From Alphaproteobacteria bacterium (GTDB lineage Bacteria > Pseudomonadota > Alphaproteobacteria > Rickettsiales > JABCZZ01): DNA of 59,650 nucleotides. Below the pieces are notes generated by a model, which searched no databases, was not told the origin of the DNA, and saw only the letters and a list, made by a program, of their open reading frames with translations. The stretch is from positions 1 through 59,650 of the forward strand of contig JABDCC010000007.1 of the NCBI GenBank assembly GCA_013288335.1, read 5' to 3'. This document shows, piece after piece, positions 8,563 through 16,893 of the stretch; position 1 is the first letter of the stretch, and the number at the start of each line of letters is the position of its first letter. The translations under genes and the position numbers were made by a program.

Positions 8563-9309
8563 TCAGTAACCTTTTGCCAGGAAATTTCCATTCAGGAAGT
8601 TTTCCTTGCCATATAAAAACGGACTCCCATCGGGCTTAGTTACGCTCCCACCAGCAGCACCCAGTATGGCATGACCAGCGGCGGTATCCCATTCCATAGT
8701 GGGGCCAAAGCGCGGATAAATATCGGCCTTGCCTTCCGCAAGAAAACAGAATTTTATGGAACTTGCGCAAGGTGTGCGCTCAGTGATTTCATTTTTGGTA
8801 AGATATTCTTCGGTTGCCTTATTGGTATGGGTATGGCTCACAAATGCAGTCTGAGACGTATGTTTTTTGCGCACATGTATGGGGTTAATAACCCCATTAT
8901 GTTCACGGAACGCTCCTTTTTCTGTCCCCCAGTACATAGTTTTGCTAACAGGATCGTATATGATGCCGAGTATGGGAACATTATTTTCTATTAACCCTAT
9001 GTTAACGGTGAAATAACCGCTGCCGCGAATAAAACTTTTTGTGCCATCCAGTGGATCAATAAGCCAGAAGACGGAAGCTCGGGAAACATCTGGTTTATTG
9101 CCTTCTTCCGAGACAATTGGATATTCCTCAGAAATAGTTTTTATTTTTTCTACTATAAAACGGTCAGCGGCGCGATCTGCTTCCGTGACGGGCGAGGCGT
9201 CGAGCTTGCGATATATTTCTTCATTATTTTGGTAATGCGTCATGATTAATTCGCCAGCTTCGCGGGCGATATTCACAAGCTCGGGGAGTGCATCTTGTAT
9301 GGAAAACAT
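8563..9309 (-). CDS. cysQ: inositol monophosphatase family protein, probable 3'(2'),5'-bisphosphate nucleotidase
   Basis: The metal-binding motifs of the IMPase/CysQ family are clear in this 248-residue protein: VSEEG with Glu69, then IDPLDGTKSF with Asp85 and Asp88, and WDTAAGHAIL near the C-terminus. The family hydrolyses phosphate monoesters with magnesium. CysQ members recycle adenosine 3',5'-bisphosphate from sulfate assimilation, and the sequence is closer to CysQ than to SuhB. The frame is open to a start at 9357, but those 16 extra residues are unlike the family and contain one arm of a hairpin. I therefore place the start at 9309. It converges on cpaE with eight bases between stops. 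Confidence 0.8.
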   Translation of the reverse strand: MFSIQDALPELVNIAREAGELIMTHYQNNEEIYRKLDASPVTEADRAADRFIVEKIKTISEEYPIVSEEGNKPDVSRASVFWLIDPLDGTKSFIRGSGYFTVNIGLIENNVPILGIIYDPVSKTMYWGTEKGAFREHNGVINPIHVRKKHTSQTAFVSHTHTNKATEEYLTKNEITERTPCASSIKFCFLAEGKADIYPRFGPTMEWDTAAGHAILGAAGGSVTKPDGSPFLYGKENFLNGNFLAKGY

Positions 9310-9344
9310 TTTGCAGGAATACAGCCAAAATGAGGCCTTGTACA

Positions 9345-9376
9345 GCCCGAATCGCATTGATTATTTAGTTTCGGGC
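9345..9376 (-). other. inverted repeat in the leader of the cysQ-like gene
   Basis: GCCCGAA (9345-9351) and TTCGGGC (9370-9376) can pair around an 18-base loop. The hairpin encloses the alternative upstream start codon at 9357 and would lie in the 5' leader if translation begins at 9309. Confidence 0.4.
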
Positions 9377-9432
9377 GTGTAACGTGAGTCCGCAGAATCA
9401 ATCCTTAATATGTTCATTGAGTTTATTGTTTT

Positions 9433-11142
9433 ATGGAGTTAACCAGAAGACAATTTATATTCGGAAGCGTAAGCAGTATAGGGCTTATAGCCAATCCTGC
9501 GATTGCAAAACTGAGTAAAGCGCATCGCACCGCAGAAGTAAAAATAGATTATACCAATTCCGCCTTTTCCATACTGAATCGCATAAGTTTTGGGGCGACG
9601 CCCGCCGAAAAGCAGCGCTTGATAGACATGGGACTAAAAAAATATCTGGAGTGGCAACTCAATCCTGACGACAGTAAGGATGCCATAAGCAATGAGCGGA
9701 TTACAAAAGCAGTCCTTCATATTGAATATAAAGCCAAAGAAATGAAGCCCGGTGACAAGCCGGAAGATAATTATCCGGCAGTGAAAGAAGATAGACCTCT
9801 TCTTGCCCTCAATGCACCTATAGACACTTTGTGGAGGCTTACCGATAATAAGAAAATAAATGGTAACGAACAGAATCGCCCTGCACAGGAAGTGCGTGCT
9901 GCAACATGGATACGCGCAGTTTACAGTGAGTGGCAGCTACGTGAGGTGATGGTGGAATTCTGGCATAATCACTTTAATGTGAATGCTTTTGGAGATCCCC
10001 ATATCGCTGCGGTATTTCCTATTTACGATGCCATCATGCGCAAGAATTGTTTTGGTAATTTCCGGATTTTCCTTGAGGATATTGCTCAGAGCACGGCAAT
10101 GCTTTTCTACCTGAATAATGCAAAAAGCAAAGCGAGCCCAGCGAATGAAAATTACGCACGTGAGTTGTTTGAATTGCATACGCTCGGCGCGGATAATTAC
10201 TATAATAATCTTTATAACCGCTGGCGCGAAGTTCCGGGCGCGGTGAAAGGTCATCCGATAGGTTATATAGATCAGGATGTGTATGAGGCAGCGAGGTCTT
10301 TTACCGGCTGGACAATAGAGGATGGCTCAAACACGGGTAAGGGTACGATATTCCCCTCTACCGGTAAATTTACCTACTTTGATGGCTGGCATGATAATTA
10401 TCAGAAGCGCGTATTGGGCACTGAATTTGATCCCAATTCTCCGCCGATGGCAGATGGTCGGGAAGTTCTTGATTTGCTGGCTGCCCATCATGGAACTGCG
10501 CTTAATCTATGCTCAAAATTATGCCGCCGGTTTGTGAGTGACGAGCCGCCTGCGGAGCTTGTTAAAAAAGCGGCTATTACATGGATAAAATATGCGAATC
10601 ATCCTGATCAGATAAAATATGTACTGAAAACCATCCTTCTTTCGCACGAATTTGTGAAAGAAGATGATAAGGTAAAACGTCCGTTTGACTATGTTACATC
10701 GTTCTTGCGCATGACTGGCGCTGATTTTATGCCAAATGAAAACCTCTTCAATTTGGTTGCCGATACCGGCTACAAGCAATTTGCCTGGCCAACGCCTACC
10801 GGTCATCCCGATATTGCGCAATACTGGCTTAATACCAACAGCACGCTTGGCTCGTGGAACATCATAGCTGCGTTAATAGGCGGTGAAATAAAAGGTGTGA
10901 ATTTTGATATTGCTGTGCAAACTCCTAAGGATATAAGAAGTTCAGGAGAGATAATAACCTATTGGGTAAAGCGTCTGATAAATAAAGATCCCGATGAGAA
11001 TTTGCTCTACGCATTGATGCAATATATGCCAAACCCTATAGACAGAAATTTTGTTCCCGATATGACAAACAAAGATGTAAATGCATCTGTACAACAAATG
11101 GTCATGGTGGTTGCCATGTTGCCGGATTTTCAGGTCAGATAA
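9433..11142 (+). CDS. DUF1800 family protein with Tat signal
   Basis: This 569-residue protein begins with a twin-arginine signal, TRRQFIFGS at residues 4-12, followed by a hydrophobic stretch, so folded export through the Tat pathway is expected (tatC lies at 26440). The body matches DUF1800: an early LNRISFGATPAEKQRL motif, WIRAVYSEWQLREVMVEFWHNHF around 155-178, NENYARELFELHTLG, and a late WPTPTGHPD motif. DUF1800 proteins are exported, of unproven function, and nearly always paired with DUF1501. Here the DUF1501 gene starts two bases after the stop, so the two are surely co-expressed and the products probably form a complex. Confidence 0.88.
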   Translation: MELTRRQFIFGSVSSIGLIANPAIAKLSKAHRTAEVKIDYTNSAFSILNRISFGATPAEKQRLIDMGLKKYLEWQLNPDDSKDAISNERITKAVLHIEYKAKEMKPGDKPEDNYPAVKEDRPLLALNAPIDTLWRLTDNKKINGNEQNRPAQEVRAATWIRAVYSEWQLREVMVEFWHNHFNVNAFGDPHIAAVFPIYDAIMRKNCFGNFRIFLEDIAQSTAMLFYLNNAKSKASPANENYARELFELHTLGADNYYNNLYNRWREVPGAVKGHPIGYIDQDVYEAARSFTGWTIEDGSNTGKGTIFPSTGKFTYFDGWHDNYQKRVLGTEFDPNSPPMADGREVLDLLAAHHGTALNLCSKLCRRFVSDEPPAELVKKAAITWIKYANHPDQIKYVLKTILLSHEFVKEDDKVKRPFDYVTSFLRMTGADFMPNENLFNLVADTGYKQFAWPTPTGHPDIAQYWLNTNSTLGSWNIIAALIGGEIKGVNFDIAVQTPKDIRSSGEIITYWVKRLINKDPDENLLYALMQYMPNPIDRNFVPDMTNKDVNASVQQMVMVVAMLPDFQVR

Positions 11143-11144
11143 GT

Positions 11145-12329
11145 ATGGCAATTATCACAGATTCGAATTCAAATATCCTACTTACCATATTCCTGCGCGG
11201 TGGTTGTGACGGGCTAAATCTGGTTGGTCCCACTGCCGATCCGATTTATGTGACCGAGCGAAAACCCGAAAGCCGTGTTGAGCGCACTGGCGATAATTCA
11301 GGCTTGCAACTGGCTAATTCCTTCGCAGATTCTGATTTTCGTTTTCATTTCAAAGCCGGAAAACTCAAAGAATTATATGATAAGAAAAACTTGGCTATTG
11401 TGCATGCGTGCGGTCTTACAAATGGTACACGTAGCCATTTTGAGGCGATTGACTACATGGAACGCGGTACGCCGGACAACAAAAATACGCCGTCTGGTTG
11501 GATTAGCAGGTTAACTGCCGGATCGCTTAATTCTACTTTGCCGGTGGTTTCCGTCGCTAACACTTTGCCGATATCGCTTTTGGCTTGTTCAGAAGCGATT
11601 GCAATACCTAATGTCAGAAAAATTCAACTCAAAGGCAATCCGCGTTATAAGGCCATTCAGGAAACTTTGATTAAGCAGGCATATCAGAATAATAATTCTG
11701 CTATTTCTCTAAACGGAATGCATACGCTGGAGTTGATTGATGTTCTGGCAGGTAAAATACCGCATGATGCTACTGGCAAGATTCTTGATTACACGCCAAC
11801 TGCCGGTGTGACATATCCCACCGATTACTATGCCAAAGAATTGAGTAATTCGCTTGCGACATTGGCCCAGCTTATAAAAATGGATGTTGGCGTACAATAT
11901 GCCACTGCTGATTTTGGTGGTTGGGATACGCATGTTGGGCAGGGTGGACGTTTTCCAAATCTTGTCGATGGATTGTCGCGCTCCATAGGTGCGTTCTGGG
12001 ATGATATGGAAAAATACCATGATCGTCTTACCATTGTAGTGATGAGTGAATTTGGGCGGAGGTTAAAAAGCAATGACAGTGGCGGAACTGATCATGGCCA
12101 TGGAAATGTGATGATGGTTCTAGGCGGACATATAAATGGCGGTAATATTTATGGAAAATGGCCGGGGCTTGCCAATGAGAATCTGGATAATCAGGTAGAT
12201 CTCGCTGTGACCACCGATTACCGCGCCGTTCTCAGCGAAATCATAAATGCACAGTTTAATCATTCAAATATTAACAGTATTTTTCCCGGATTTGCCCTGC
12301 AGAAGCCAATTGGAATCATAAAAACCTAG
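11145..12329 (+). CDS. DUF1501 family protein lacking its own Tat signal
   Basis: This 394-residue protein has the DUF1501 pattern: LLTIFLRGGCDGLNLV near the N-terminus, then FGGWDTHVGQ in the middle and VVMSEFGRRLKSNDSGGTDHGHGN followed by MMVLGG toward the C-terminus. The fold is related to alkaline phosphatase/sulfatase enzymes, and the Asp/His motifs could bind metal. Most family members begin with a twin-arginine signal; here residue 1 is almost at the conserved core and no signal is visible. The start codon lies two bases after the DUF1800 stop with no room for a longer frame. Either the protein stays in the cytoplasm or it is exported with its DUF1800 partner. Confidence 0.85.
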   Translation: MAIITDSNSNILLTIFLRGGCDGLNLVGPTADPIYVTERKPESRVERTGDNSGLQLANSFADSDFRFHFKAGKLKELYDKKNLAIVHACGLTNGTRSHFEAIDYMERGTPDNKNTPSGWISRLTAGSLNSTLPVVSVANTLPISLLACSEAIAIPNVRKIQLKGNPRYKAIQETLIKQAYQNNNSAISLNGMHTLELIDVLAGKIPHDATGKILDYTPTAGVTYPTDYYAKELSNSLATLAQLIKMDVGVQYATADFGGWDTHVGQGGRFPNLVDGLSRSIGAFWDDMEKYHDRLTIVVMSEFGRRLKSNDSGGTDHGHGNVMMVLGGHINGGNIYGKWPGLANENLDNQVDLAVTTDYRAVLSEIINAQFNHSNINSIFPGFALQKPIGIIKT

Positions 12330-12464
12330 TATTATCATAATATCATACTGAATTTACTTAATATAATTATTTTAAATAAAACGCGTTATTTTTCAGAAAA
12401 ACCACAATATTCATAAATAGTTAACGAATATGTCATATAATTGTCATATAAATGCGTTATAATG

Positions 12465-12478
12465 GTTAACGCGTTAAC
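12465..12478. promoter_or_regulatory. perfect 14-bp palindrome just before the orphan exported protein gene
   Basis: GTTAACGCGTTAAC at 12465-12478 is identical to its reverse complement and lies 18 bases before the ATG at 12496. A TATAAT hexamer (12458-12463) directly precedes it, so a bound protein would block the transcription start. A related AACGCGTT occurs at 12380-12387. TGTCATATAA is repeated at 12431 and 12442. No -35 element at standard spacing is evident. This looks like a repressor operator, but the regulator is unknown. Confidence 0.45.
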
Positions 12479-12495
12479 TGTTGGCTTGGGAATAT

Positions 12496-13971
12496 ATGGC
12501 TGGGGTTTTTGATAAGTTAAAATTGCTTTTGGGTATTGGTGCAACTATCGGAGCGCCTGCATTAGCGAGTGCTCAAGCTATAGTTAATGCTGCCGATCAA
12601 CATTTTTCTCGTTCGACAAATACAGTGGCGCCAGCAGCAAATGTGAATAATTATTTTAATTTGGACAAAGTCCATATAGACAAAACCGCTCCAGAAGACA
12701 GAAAAATATTCGATGAGAGCAAACCTTACCATTATCTGAGTGTTTCAGAGGAGCCGTTAAAGAATAACTCAATATATAATTGTATAGCTTATTGCTACGC
12801 GGATATCAGTCAGCTTGACCCAAAAGGAAATGTTATTAATTTTCTCAATCCTAAAAGAACCGAAGTAAAAAATGAAACACATTTACTAAAATTCCCTATA
12901 GGACAATCTAGTTTTGCATCGATTATAAATAAAGAAGAGTATGGGAATTTAAAAAATTTTGTAGAACAGACGATCGAAAACGGCGGTGATGTCACCTTGA
13001 TAGGTCATTCCAGTCCGACTAGTAAAAACCACCGGGATACCGTTGCAAATTATAAGCTTTCCCTAGATCGCGAGAAAACGGTAGAGAATGCGTTAAAATC
13101 TGACTTAGCAAAAGATGGCTTTACCAATGATGATATAGCCTCTCACTTATTAAAGATAGATGGTAAGGCTGTTGGTGAGACAAACCTCGTAAAACAGGGA
13201 AAAGGCGCAATAGAAGAGGATCAATCGGTAGAAGCAAAAGCAACATCAACTAGCACAAAATACCCTTATCATGTTTTTGTTGCTGATGGTGCAACGGCCA
13301 GGGCATCAGCTGGTAAAATTATTGGAATCAACACGATAGATGATAAAGGCGATTATCTGGAAACAGATAATGAGATACAATGCCATAATGTGAACAGTTG
13401 GTCGCATCCCCTAAAGTTACCGATACATGCAAACGATCTGACCAAGCTGAACATTGCTATTGATGGAACCAGAGGCGATTTAGCAGGTGTATTCAACTAT
13501 ACTCAGAATGGTGGGGAGGTAACCTTATCGCTAAATGGTAAGCCGATAGTCATATTAGATCGCGTGGATGGTACATTTCTAAATCCCATGGGGTTAGCTA
13601 GGGGAAATATACCTAATTTTGTAATATATGATGCAGACGGCAATCCCCATGACATCATACCAGATCAGCAAATTGACAGTTACTTTAGGCCCAAGACCGT
13701 TGTTTATGTAAATGATGTTGAAAAAAGAAATGCAGATATTATTAACACCTTAACAAAAGGCGATCGTAATCATAATGGTAGAATTGAAGGAATAGAATAT
13801 ACGAATCCTGATGTTATGAAATGTATCAATGGGCTTAAAGCCTCAGGTATCATTAGAGTGGGTGATGGCGATTCAATTAGTATCTCAGAGATAGAGAAAC
13901 GTTTGAATGAAAACAAAGCCACTGCAGATAACCAGAAACAAAGACCCAGAGATGGGTATTCCCGTCAGTAG
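12496..13971 (+). CDS. orphan exported protein with OmpA-like region and EF-hand
   Basis: I do not recognise this 491-residue protein as a whole. Residues 1-27 look like a Sec signal ending ALASAQ. Residues about 130-205 resemble an OmpA C-terminal fold: LLKFPIGQSSF, then GGDVTLIGHSSP, then NYKLSLDREKTVENAL. The usual peptidoglycan-binding Asp after the GHT/GHS motif is replaced by Ser. Near the C-terminus DRNHNGRIEGIE (423-434) is a complete EF-hand calcium loop, followed by a degenerate second one (GDGDSISISEIE), an arrangement resembling dockerin pairs. A TTG start at 12481 would add five residues; ATG at 12496 gives a better signal peptide. It stands alone between DUF1501 and tRNA-Arg. 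Confidence 0.6.
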   Translation: MAGVFDKLKLLLGIGATIGAPALASAQAIVNAADQHFSRSTNTVAPAANVNNYFNLDKVHIDKTAPEDRKIFDESKPYHYLSVSEEPLKNNSIYNCIAYCYADISQLDPKGNVINFLNPKRTEVKNETHLLKFPIGQSSFASIINKEEYGNLKNFVEQTIENGGDVTLIGHSSPTSKNHRDTVANYKLSLDREKTVENALKSDLAKDGFTNDDIASHLLKIDGKAVGETNLVKQGKGAIEEDQSVEAKATSTSTKYPYHVFVADGATARASAGKIIGINTIDDKGDYLETDNEIQCHNVNSWSHPLKLPIHANDLTKLNIAIDGTRGDLAGVFNYTQNGGEVTLSLNGKPIVILDRVDGTFLNPMGLARGNIPNFVIYDADGNPHDIIPDQQIDSYFRPKTVVYVNDVEKRNADIINTLTKGDRNHNGRIEGIEYTNPDVMKCINGLKASGIIRVGDGDSISISEIEKRLNENKATADNQKQRPRDGYSRQ

Positions 13972-13990
13972 GCTGATTTTACGGAGTTAA

Positions 13991-14067
13991 TGGCGCACCC
14001 AGAGAGATTCGAACTCCCGACCTCCAGATTCGTAGTCTGATGCTCTATCCAGCTGAGCTATGGGTGC
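13991..14067 (-). tRNA. tRNA-Arg (anticodon ACG)
   Basis: The minus strand folds into a standard cloverleaf of 77 bases including an encoded CCA end. The acceptor stem pairs GCACCCA with TGGGTGC, the D arm contains AGCTCAGCTGGATAGAGC, the anticodon loop is CTACGAA with anticodon ACG, and the T arm contains GTTCGAATC. The first anticodon base would be deaminated to inosine by TadA so that CGU, CGC and CGA are read. It converges on the orphan exported gene. Confidence 0.96.
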
Positions 14068-14158
14068 GTATACCTTGAAGAGGCCGCGCAAAATAGCAAA
14101 GCGCGTCAAAAATACAAGCATAATTCTCGAATAATCCAAGTGGAGGAGTTCTATACGA

Positions 14159-14203
14159 CCTGCCTACGCCGAAGCGAAGCAGCTTCGGCTTCGCGCAGGC
14201 AGG
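14159..14203. repeat. palindromic repeat downstream of rnpB
   Basis: CCTGCC (14159-14164) and GGCAGG (14198-14203) frame an inner hairpin in which GCCGAAGC pairs with GCTTCGGC. The 45-base element lies between tRNA-Arg and rnpB. It resembles short palindromic elements scattered through many proteobacterial genomes. No second identical copy is present in this window. Confidence 0.6.
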
Positions 14204-14229
14204 CGACCCCTTTAGAGGGGGAACGGAAT

Positions 14230-14249
14230 GGGGGCGACTCCTCGCCCCC
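14230..14249. other. GC-rich hairpin after the 3' end of rnpB
   Basis: GGGGGCGA (14230-14237) pairs perfectly with TCGCCCCC (14242-14249) over a four-base loop, 13 bases after the mature 3' end of rnpB. It could end rnpB transcription or guide 3' processing, but no T-run follows on the minus strand, so an intrinsic terminator is not proven. Confidence 0.45.
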
Positions 14250-14261
14250 TTAAAATTTATT

Positions 14262-14713
14262 ACCAGATGGCCTGTAAGCCGGGTTTTGTCTTTCACCCTT
14301 GCGGGCGGAGATGGTCATTCATCTAGGATAATTGTTACCAATTACCTCATGCAACCTACCCGAGCTGCTAGCTTCGGAAATAACCGTCGGACGAATCCAA
14401 CACGCAGCCCCTATTTGGTCTTGCTTCCGGTGGGGTTTTCCCTGCCACTTCCGTTACCGGAAATGCGGTGCGCTCTTACCGCACCTTTTCACCCTTACCG
14501 AACTGCTGCAAGCAGCAACAAGGCGGTATATTTTCTGTGGCACTTTCCCTGAGGTTGCCCCCGGCGGGCGTTACCCGCCACCGTTTTCCGTGAAGCCCGG
14601 ACTTTCCTCCCGCCTTCGCACCTGACGGTGCTTTGGCGCGGCGAGCCCTATGCGGGTTCACCACGGCGTAGCTACGTAAGGAGCGAAGACGGGCAACCAT
14701 CCGGCCATCTGGT
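14262..14713 (-). ncRNA. rnpB: RNase P RNA (M1 RNA), bacterial type A
   Basis: The minus strand shows the RNase P hallmarks. An 11-bp P1 helix joins 14703-14713 to 14262-14272. GAGGAAAGTCCGGGCT forms the conserved 5' core, followed by GGTAAGAGCGCACC, the GGAAGCAAGACCAAATAGG segment of the P15/P18 side, and a 3' part with CTAGATGAATGAC and ACCCGGCTTACAGG. Transfer-RNA 5' leaders are cut by this ribozyme with the RnpA protein. Its span of about 450 bases is long because the P3 arm (14614-14688) is expanded. Protein-coding frames in this stretch are artefacts. Confidence 0.95.
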
Positions 14714-14750
14714 AAGGGGGTTATAGACAGGCAGAGCGCCAAATGCACGC

Positions 14751-15593
14751 CTATTTTTTACCACCAGAGAGGAATTTAAGGATTTTGCTTACCAATGCAT
14801 CATCAATATTAAGCACTCCCTTAAGCCAGTTGTAAACTGAAAGTGCCTTTTTATCCAGTAGGATAAGTACAGATTTTAACATTCCTTCATGGGGACGTGC
14901 CTGATAATTAGTAGCTTTTTTAAGCGGGAGGCTTTCTTCTTCAGTAAAATAATAGAGCGCGATGGATTTACGTGTCATGTCTTCCGGGCATTTAAGCGGA
15001 TCAGGGTGACCGTGAAATGTATCTTTATCGGTATTGAATATGACGCAACGATTAAAAAGTGGCGGTATTTTACGAAACATACGTTTCATATCACGTGTCC
15101 ATAATTCGAGATTGCCGCCATATTCTTCAAGCCAATTCTTGTTAAGATAAATCAGTAAATTTATGCGGCGACGCCAGAAACGGTGATGCGGGTGAGCGGT
15201 AAAATCTGCGTGAAGATTTAAAAATCCGCCCGGCGGTATTTGGTGTAATCCACCACCTTCAAGCATAGGATCGGCAATAAGATTTTTAATACCGGTTATC
15301 TCTGAAAGATACGCAATAAATTCCGGACTGTTTAATTTATCAATTAGCGCAAGGAGGGTAGGTGGTAATGCTTCGCGTTTGTTCAACCCGTATTTTTTCT
15401 CGTTATAATGCAGGTAGTTTATCCAGGTGGAATCCCCGACCGCCGGAAAATTCTTTAATGCTGCTTCTGCCGTTTCTGCATTCAAAAAATTATCAATCAT
15501 GATATGCGGGAAGCCCTCTGCACCCTGATAATGTTCCGCAGTTTGTGGGGTATTTAGCTTTAGAGAATTCTCGGAAAGAAAGTTTTGTAACAT
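14751..15593 (-). CDS. 2-oxoglutarate-Fe(II) dioxygenase family protein
   Basis: The 280-residue protein carries the iron-binding facial triad of a double-stranded beta-helix oxygenase: His128 and Asp130 in LNLHADF, His194 in DTFHGHPDP, and Arg208 in TRKSIALYYF to bind 2-oxoglutarate. The central part (about 25-215) matches prolyl-4-hydroxylase-like 2OG-Fe(II) oxygenases that often occur in sugar-modification or secondary-metabolism settings. The substrate is unknown. The C-terminal 65 residues are a basic amphipathic tail. The ampD stop codon follows directly on its start codon, so ampD is upstream in the same minus-strand unit. Confidence 0.8.
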   Translation of the reverse strand: MLQNFLSENSLKLNTPQTAEHYQGAEGFPHIMIDNFLNAETAEAALKNFPAVGDSTWINYLHYNEKKYGLNKREALPPTLLALIDKLNSPEFIAYLSEITGIKNLIADPMLEGGGLHQIPPGGFLNLHADFTAHPHHRFWRRRINLLIYLNKNWLEEYGGNLELWTRDMKRMFRKIPPLFNRCVIFNTDKDTFHGHPDPLKCPEDMTRKSIALYYFTEEESLPLKKATNYQARPHEGMLKSVLILLDKKALSVYNWLKGVLNIDDALVSKILKFLSGGKK

Positions 15594-16295
15594 TTATTTA
15601 TCCGTCAGTTGCGTAAGTATCTGGTCGCATTCGGTGTCCCATTTTCCGCTTAAGTCAGCTTGCCGAAAATGGCGTTGGAAAGCAATGATAGTTTTCTCGG
15701 TTGGTTCATCCAGTATACTGGTTTGCGGAATGTCATAGCCATATTCCGCCAGTGATTTTTGCACGGAAGATAGTGTTCTGAGAGATTGAGATGGAGTTTT
15801 TATTACAGGGCATATCCCAATTCCTTTGTCTGCCAGCAATCGCCAGTCAAACAACTCACCCGGATCTTCTTTGCGCATGGGCGCTACATCAGAATGTGCG
15901 ACGATATTGTGCGCAGGGATTTTATGGCGCGAAAGTATATCAAGGCTGAGTGATGCCACTGATTCCATCTGGATTTCAGGAAAGGGGCGGTAGCCAAATT
16001 CATGGCCGGGATTTACAATTTCAATGCCGATGGAAATGTTGTTTACGTTCTTGTGCCCGCGCCAATAACTGAGACCCGCATGCCAAGCGCAATTTTTTTC
16101 TTCTACCAGCTGATAGATGGTTCCGTGTTCATCCACCACGTAATGTGCGCTGACTTGAGCTGCGGGTGCACATAGTCGCTCCAGCGCCTCACGTGCGGTT
16201 TTCATGCCGGTGTAATGCATCACAATCATGGATATAGGAAGGTCATTGCGGCTGCTAAAATTGGGTGATGTAAATTCGTGAGACAGTTTCAGCAT
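15594..16295 (-). CDS. ampD: N-acetylmuramoyl-L-alanine amidase, AmpD-like with C-terminal peptidoglycan-binding domain
   Basis: The amidase-2 zinc site is complete: His27 in MIVMHYTG, His134 in IVAHSDVAP and Asp144 in RKEDPGELFDW, with Glu92 in GIEIVN as the likely catalytic residue. The last 60 or so residues (TSILDEPTEKTIIAFQRHFRQ region) form a peptidoglycan-binding type 1 domain, as in AmiD-like and some alphaproteobacterial AmpD proteins. No signal peptide is visible. The role is most likely cytoplasmic recycling of anhydro-muropeptides. At 233 residues it is longer than E. coli AmpD (183) because of the added domain. It lies four bases from the COQ9 gene. Confidence 0.87.
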   Translation of the reverse strand: MLKLSHEFTSPNFSSRNDLPISMIVMHYTGMKTAREALERLCAPAAQVSAHYVVDEHGTIYQLVEEKNCAWHAGLSYWRGHKNVNNISIGIEIVNPGHEFGYRPFPEIQMESVASLSLDILSRHKIPAHNIVAHSDVAPMRKEDPGELFDWRLLADKGIGICPVIKTPSQSLRTLSSVQKSLAEYGYDIPQTSILDEPTEKTIIAFQRHFRQADLSGKWDTECDQILTQLTDK

Positions 16296-16298
16296 AAT

Positions 16299-16889
16299 TT
16301 ATTTTTGACTGAATTTGCTGAGCAGTTCTTTTTTGAATTTTCCGAAGTCAGCAATATTAACGAGGCGGCGTTTTATAAATTCCCCGGTTTCTTTATGACC
16401 TTCCGATTCGTCGTTAAGCCAGAAGAGCAGGGTACTGGAGTACAGCCCGGCAAGCGTCATACGCTTAGTGTAAAAACTAAAATCAGTTGATTTATCACCG
16501 GCCAATTTCCACATTAAATCCACGGTGCGATAAAGCGCTTTATAAGAGCTAGCCGCATTCCACGGCATAGCATAGATGGCCAGTGCCCCTCGTAACGCTT
16601 CGCGTTTTGGCAATAAACTTTCCAGACGTTTTAATATCAATGTTTCTATGCGATCAGGCATACGCATTTTCGCAAGCGATTCCGCCGGCAAGTGTTCTGC
16701 TAAGATTCTATCTTCTTCTGCAAAGAAAAAATCGAGGCATTCTTTAACACCACCAGGAAAAGCTTTTTTTAATGCCAGTGTATCAAGCCCAGATTTTTTG
16801 GCTGCTTCTTTGAGTGCATAATCACTCCAGCCATCAAACGGGGCGAGCAGCAGCAGATTCTTCAGGATAATATTGCGGGGTTCATTCAT
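16299..16889 (-). CDS. COQ9 family ubiquinone biosynthesis protein
   Basis: The 196-residue protein resembles COQ9: a TetR-like helical N-terminal part (LLAPFDGWSDYALKEAAKKSGL, then AFPGGVKECLDFF) and the C-terminal COQ9 region with MPWNAASSYKALYRTVDLMWKLAGDKSTDFSFYTKR at about 110-145. COQ9 binds lipids and supports the COQ7 hydroxylation step of ubiquinone synthesis; it is found in Alphaproteobacteria and mitochondria. It is predicted to act peripherally at the inner membrane. It sits between the histidine kinase and ampD with gaps of four and three bases, so it is part of one transcript. No other ubiquinone gene is nearby. Confidence 0.88.
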   Translation of the reverse strand: MNEPRNIILKNLLLLAPFDGWSDYALKEAAKKSGLDTLALKKAFPGGVKECLDFFFAEEDRILAEHLPAESLAKMRMPDRIETLILKRLESLLPKREALRGALAIYAMPWNAASSYKALYRTVDLMWKLAGDKSTDFSFYTKRMTLAGLYSSTLLFWLNDESEGHKETGEFIKRRLVNIADFGKFKKELLSKFSQK

Positions 16890-16893
16890 GCCT

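Noticed and set aside
9310-9357. Longer start for the cysQ-like gene
   Set aside because: The added residues do not fit the family and no ribosome-binding site precedes it; the DNA forms a hairpin instead.
12465-12478. CtrA-type box in the GTTAACGCGTTAAC palindrome
   Set aside because: The TTAA elements are only four bases apart.
14045-14748. Open frames on both strands of up to 97 codons
   Set aside because: They lie over tRNA-Arg and rnpB; RNA structure explains the sequence and the peptides look random.
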